This document shows positions 34,902-37,329 of a DNA stretch of 37,329 nt, piece after piece. Where the stretch lies: assembly GCA_018384365.1 (NCBI GenBank), contig JAHAYX010000019.1:1-37329 (forward strand), read 5' to 3'. The notes under the pieces are model-generated. The model searched no databases. It was not told the DNA's origin and saw only the letters and a program-made list of their open reading frames with translations. Position 1 is the first letter of the stretch. Every line of letters starts with the position of its first letter. This DNA is from Clostridiaceae bacterium. Its GTDB lineage: Bacteria; Bacillota; Clostridia; Oscillospirales; QAMX01. The position numbers and the translations under genes are program-made.

Positions 34902-34930
34902 ATTATAACACAATTATCACCTGGTTTCAA
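34902..34930 (-). promoter_or_regulatory. Sigma-A promoter of recJ
   Basis: Minus strand: -35 TTGAAA (34925-34930) and -10 TATAAT (34902-34907) with a 17-nt spacer. The leader is about 130 nt long. It diverges from the promoter at 35031-35059. Confidence 0.8.
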
Positions 34931-34946
34931 TATGAAAATGCGGCTG

Positions 34947-34981
34947 CTGCTGGTATTTGCACGAATTCTGCTGGAATTTGC
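34947..34981 (+). repeat. 14-bp direct repeat with 21-bp period between divergent promoters
   Basis: CTGCTGGTATTTGC (34947-34960) and CTGCTGGAATTTGC (34968-34981) differ at one base and lie exactly 21 bp apart, on the same face of the helix. They are between the recJ and sugar-gene promoters and 50 nt upstream of the latter's -35. This looks like a two-site operator; a protein has not been identified. Confidence 0.5.
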
Positions 34982-35030
34982 GCATGATATTTCATTTTTC
35001 CCATATATCAGTATCAGGTGGATTTTGCCC

Positions 35031-35059
35031 TTGCCAGATTCTGCGGCTTATGCTATAAT
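35031..35059 (+). promoter_or_regulatory. Sigma-A promoter of the isomerase-xylB locus
   Basis: -35 TTGCCA (35031-35036) and -10 TATAAT (35054-35059) with a 17-nt spacer. The expected transcript begins about 83 nt before the GTG start at 35149. Confidence 0.8.
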
Positions 35060-35148
35060 AAAGCGAAAGCAAGATGCCGGCTGCGAGCAAAAAAATGGGC
35101 TTTCTGGCCGGCCGTTTCAGACTGGGCCCGAAAAAGACGGAGGTGCCT

Positions 35149-35928
35149 GTGGAAAAGGGAATCTTTTCGTGGTTCGGGTATGTTCTTCCGATGGAAGAAC
35201 GCTTTGCCATGATACGCGATGCGGGTTTTTCGTCCGTCATGCTCTGGTGGGGCGCTGATTTTGACCGGGAGCCGGGCGAATATCTCTCCCATCCGGAGCT
35301 TGCCCGTTCTTTTGGGCTGCGGGTTGAAAACGCCCATCTCCCCTATTTCACAGCCAACGAATTGTGGACGGGCGGCGCGTTTGAAGCACTTCTTCTGGAT
35401 GGCATCCGAAACTGCGCGGCGCAGGATGTGCCTGTGCTGGTGGCGCATATTTCGGAGGGCGAGACAGCGCCGGAGCCGACACAGCGCGGCGTTGACGCGC
35501 TGCTGCGTGCCGCGGAACTCTGCGAACGCCTGGATATCCGCCTGGCACTGGAAAACGTATACCGGACACCGCATCTGGACGCAGTACTGCCGCTGATTGA
35601 TTCCGAAAAAATCGGTTTTTGCTATGATATCGGTCATTCCCGTGTTGTGTACGGGCGCAGGCATATCCTTCTGGAGCGTTATGCGGACCGGCTGATGGCA
35701 CTGCATCTGCATGATAACGATGGCAGCGGGGATCAGCACCGCCTTCCCTTCGACGGCGATGTGGACTGGCTTTCATTTGCGCAGATACTGCCAAAGACTG
35801 CTTATCGCGGCGCTTTGACGCTGGAGGTTGACCAGCAGGACTGGCAGAACCCGGAGCGTATTTCGCCGGAGGACTATCTTGCCGGAGCTTATGCACGCGC
35901 CTGCCGTCTGGAATCGCTTTTCACCTGA
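35149..35928 (+). CDS. Sugar phosphate isomerase/epimerase-like TIM-barrel protein (AP endonuclease 2 family)
   Basis: 259 residues of the xylose isomerase-like TIM-barrel family, usually divalent-metal dependent. Conserved ligand positions: Glu in LALENVYRTPH, Asp-His in CYDIGHSRVVYG, His in MALHLHDNDG, and Glu in LTLEVDQQDW. The family holds sugar epimerases and isomerases as well as DNA repair and inosose-converting enzymes; pairing with xylulokinase suggests a pentose or related sugar, but this is inference from context. I use the GTG at 35149 (GGAGGT upstream), where the protein opens with EKGIFSWFGYVLP as in relatives. The in-frame ATG 75 nt earlier has no ribosome site and would leave only a few bases of leader. 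Confidence 0.82.
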   Translation: MEKGIFSWFGYVLPMEERFAMIRDAGFSSVMLWWGADFDREPGEYLSHPELARSFGLRVENAHLPYFTANELWTGGAFEALLLDGIRNCAAQDVPVLVAHISEGETAPEPTQRGVDALLRAAELCERLDIRLALENVYRTPHLDAVLPLIDSEKIGFCYDIGHSRVVYGRRHILLERYADRLMALHLHDNDGSGDQHRLPFDGDVDWLSFAQILPKTAYRGALTLEVDQQDWQNPERISPEDYLAGAYARACRLESLFT

Positions 35929-35977
35929 TTTTGCGTGATACTTTTTAATTTACATAAAGAACATAGGAGGCACCCAT

Positions 35978-37329
35978 ATGGCATACTTAATTGGTATTGA
36001 CATCGGTACGTCCGGCACAAAAACAGTGCTGTTTGACGAGGCCGGCACCACAATTGCGTCCGCCCTTCGCGAGTATCCCATGTCGCAGCCGGCAAACGGC
36101 TGGGCCGAACAGGATCCGGAACTCTGGTGGAACGCTGTCTGCGAGACCCTGAAGCAGGTCACGGCAGGCATCGACGCGTCGGAGATCAAGGGCATTGGTC
36201 TTTCCGGTCAGATGCACGGTTCCGTGCTCCTCGACAAAAACGGAAAGGTTCTCCGTCCTGCCATCCTCTGGTGCGACCAGCGTACGGTTGCCGAATGCGA
36301 GGAAATCACCTCCATTATCGGCGCTGATCATCTGATTGAGCTGACCGCTAACCCGGCACTTGTTGGCTTCACTGCCCCGAAGGTTCGCTGGGTGTATAAC
36401 CACGAGCCTGAGATCTATGCAAAGATCGACAAGATCCTTCTGCCGAAGGACTACATCCGTTATAAACTCTCCGGTGAGTTCGCAACCGAAGTATCTGATG
36501 CTTCCGGTATGCTTTACCTCGACGTGGCGCACCGCTGCTGGAGCAATGAAGTGCTCGAAAAGCTCGACGTCGATAAGAGCTGGCTGGCCCCCGTTTATGA
36601 ATCCCCGGTCATCAGCTCCGTTGTCAATGCGGAAGCTGCTGCCCTTACCGGCCTGAAGGCCGGAACGCCCATCGCCGGCGGCGCCGGTGACCAGGCTGCC
36701 GGTGCTGTTGGTAACGGTATTGTTCGTGAAGGCGTCGTTTCCGCAATGATCGGCACCTCCGCAACCATCTTCGCACATACTGATACCGTTAAGGTTCATC
36801 CGTCCGGTGTTATCCAGAGCTTCTGCCACGCTGTTCCGGGCGCATGGCACCTGATGGGCTGCACCCAGGGTGCAGGCGCTTCCCTCCACTGGTTCCGCGA
36901 TGCATTCTGCGGTCCGGAAATGGACGTTGCCAACATCATGGGCGTTGACCCGTACTACCTGATGGACCAGGCTGCTGCCAAGATTCAGGCAGGCTCCAAC
37001 GGCCTCATCTATCTGCCGTATCCGATCGGCGAACGTACCCCGCACTGTGACGCAGATGCTCGTGGTGTCTTCTTCGGCATCAACCTCCAGCATCAGCGCG
37101 CACACTTCATCCGTTCCGTCCTCGAAGGCGTTGCATTCTCCCTGCGTGACAGCCTCGAGATTCTCCGCGATTTCGGCATCTCCGCAAGCGAAGTTCGTGC
37201 TTCCGGCGGCGGCGGCAAGAGCAAGGTCTGGCGTAAGATCCAGGCTGACGTTTACAACGCACCGATCACCACCGTTCAGTCCTCTGAAGGCGGCGCTCTC
37301 GGCGTAGCTATCCTCGCAGCAGTCGGCAC
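35978..37329 (+). CDS. xylB: Xylulokinase (partial, runs off the window end)
   Basis: Only the first 450 codons are in the window; a full XylB is about 490-510 residues. It belongs to the FGGY kinase family, phosphorylating D-xylulose to xylulose 5-phosphate, which enters the pentose phosphate or phosphoketolase route. The start LIGIDIGTSGTKTVLF is the phosphate-binding loop. GLSGQMHGSVLLD is the substrate loop typical of xylulokinases, LWCDQRT and GGAGDQAAGAVG follow, and SGGGGKSKVWRKIQADV is a late ATP-site motif. AGGAGG lies 7 nt before the ATG. Codons are strongly biased to GTT, GGT, ATC, CTC and AAG compared with neighbours, suggesting high expression. It lies 50 nt after the isomerase gene and is probably co-transcribed. 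Confidence 0.95.
   Translation, partial: MAYLIGIDIGTSGTKTVLFDEAGTTIASALREYPMSQPANGWAEQDPELWWNAVCETLKQVTAGIDASEIKGIGLSGQMHGSVLLDKNGKVLRPAILWCDQRTVAECEEITSIIGADHLIELTANPALVGFTAPKVRWVYNHEPEIYAKIDKILLPKDYIRYKLSGEFATEVSDASGMLYLDVAHRCWSNEVLEKLDVDKSWLAPVYESPVISSVVNAEAAALTGLKAGTPIAGGAGDQAAGAVGNGIVREGVVSAMIGTSATIFAHTDTVKVHPSGVIQSFCHAVPGAWHLMGCTQGAGASLHWFRDAFCGPEMDVANIMGVDPYYLMDQAAAKIQAGSNGLIYLPYPIGERTPHCDADARGVFFGINLQHQRAHFIRSVLEGVAFSLRDSLEILRDFGISASEVRASGGGGKSKVWRKIQADVYNAPITTVQSSEGGALGVAILAAVG

Noticed and set aside
35074-35148. Upstream ATG start for the sugar isomerase
   Set aside because: It has no ribosome site and lies only 15 nt behind the -10 box. The extra 25 residues are not family-like, while GTG 35149 has GGAGGT.
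35987-37105. 372-codon minus-strand frame opposite xylB
   Set aside because: XylB motifs on the plus strand are unambiguous; the opposite frame arises from its strongly biased codons.

Overview
The window comes from a spore-forming Firmicute of the class Clostridia. The evidence is YunB, YabP, YabQ, RqcP/YabO, DivIC and a SpoVB-type flippase, together with HemZ, a short uridine-kinase-like protein, RelA, Dtd and RecJ in an order I recall as typical of clostridia. Ribosome binding sites are strong (AGGAGG) and GTG/TTG starts are frequent. Codons are of moderate to slightly high GC in the genes, while intergenic promoters are AT-rich. I cannot name the genus; a gut anaerobe is an inference.

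Layout. (1) 1-1704: a class V aminotransferase on the minus strand, diverging from a single tRNA-Arg(CCG) gene, followed by two consecutive terminators. (2) 1746-6292: a very large soluble hybrid histidine kinase (GAF, five repeated PAS-like modules, HisKA, HATPase, two receivers) with its own promoter and terminator. (3) 6473-15849: a ten-gene operon for a multisubunit cation/proton antiporter of the Mrp/Mbh type. It carries E, F, G, a DUF4040 (MbhD-like) subunit, an MbhE-MrpB fusion, C, and then four separate NuoL/M/N-type antiporter-like subunits. No hydrogenase or oxidoreductase module is present. A strong two-way terminator closes the operon against ligA. (4) 15859-18693, minus: yunB-ligA, with a sigma-E-like promoter before yunB. 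(5) 18745-25873, minus: two amidohydrolase genes, the hup-rqcP-yabP-yabQ-divIC-S1 sporulation/division/translation cluster, a SpoVB-type flippase and a zinc-ribbon protein with a cysteine-rich tail. (6) 25905-34930, minus: a nucleoside kinase-like gene, a methyltransferase, and the stress/housekeeping series recJ-relA-dtd-MBL hydrolase-hemZ. (7) 34947-37329, plus: a TIM-barrel sugar isomerase/epimerase and the start of xylulokinase (cut by the window end), behind a promoter with a 14-bp direct repeat at 21-bp spacing.

How the genes fit together. The antiporter operon would couple Na+ and H+ gradients across the membrane. Its gene order matches the membrane antiporter half of archaeal membrane-bound hydrogenases, but here it stands alone with four putative ion channels instead of one or two. 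This is the most unusual system in the window. The minus-strand half is mostly core clostridial biology: replication and repair, (p)ppGpp signalling, D-aminoacyl-tRNA proofreading, haem/radical-SAM chemistry and spore-coat/cortex formation. The right end starts a pentose catabolic locus with codon usage suggesting high expression.
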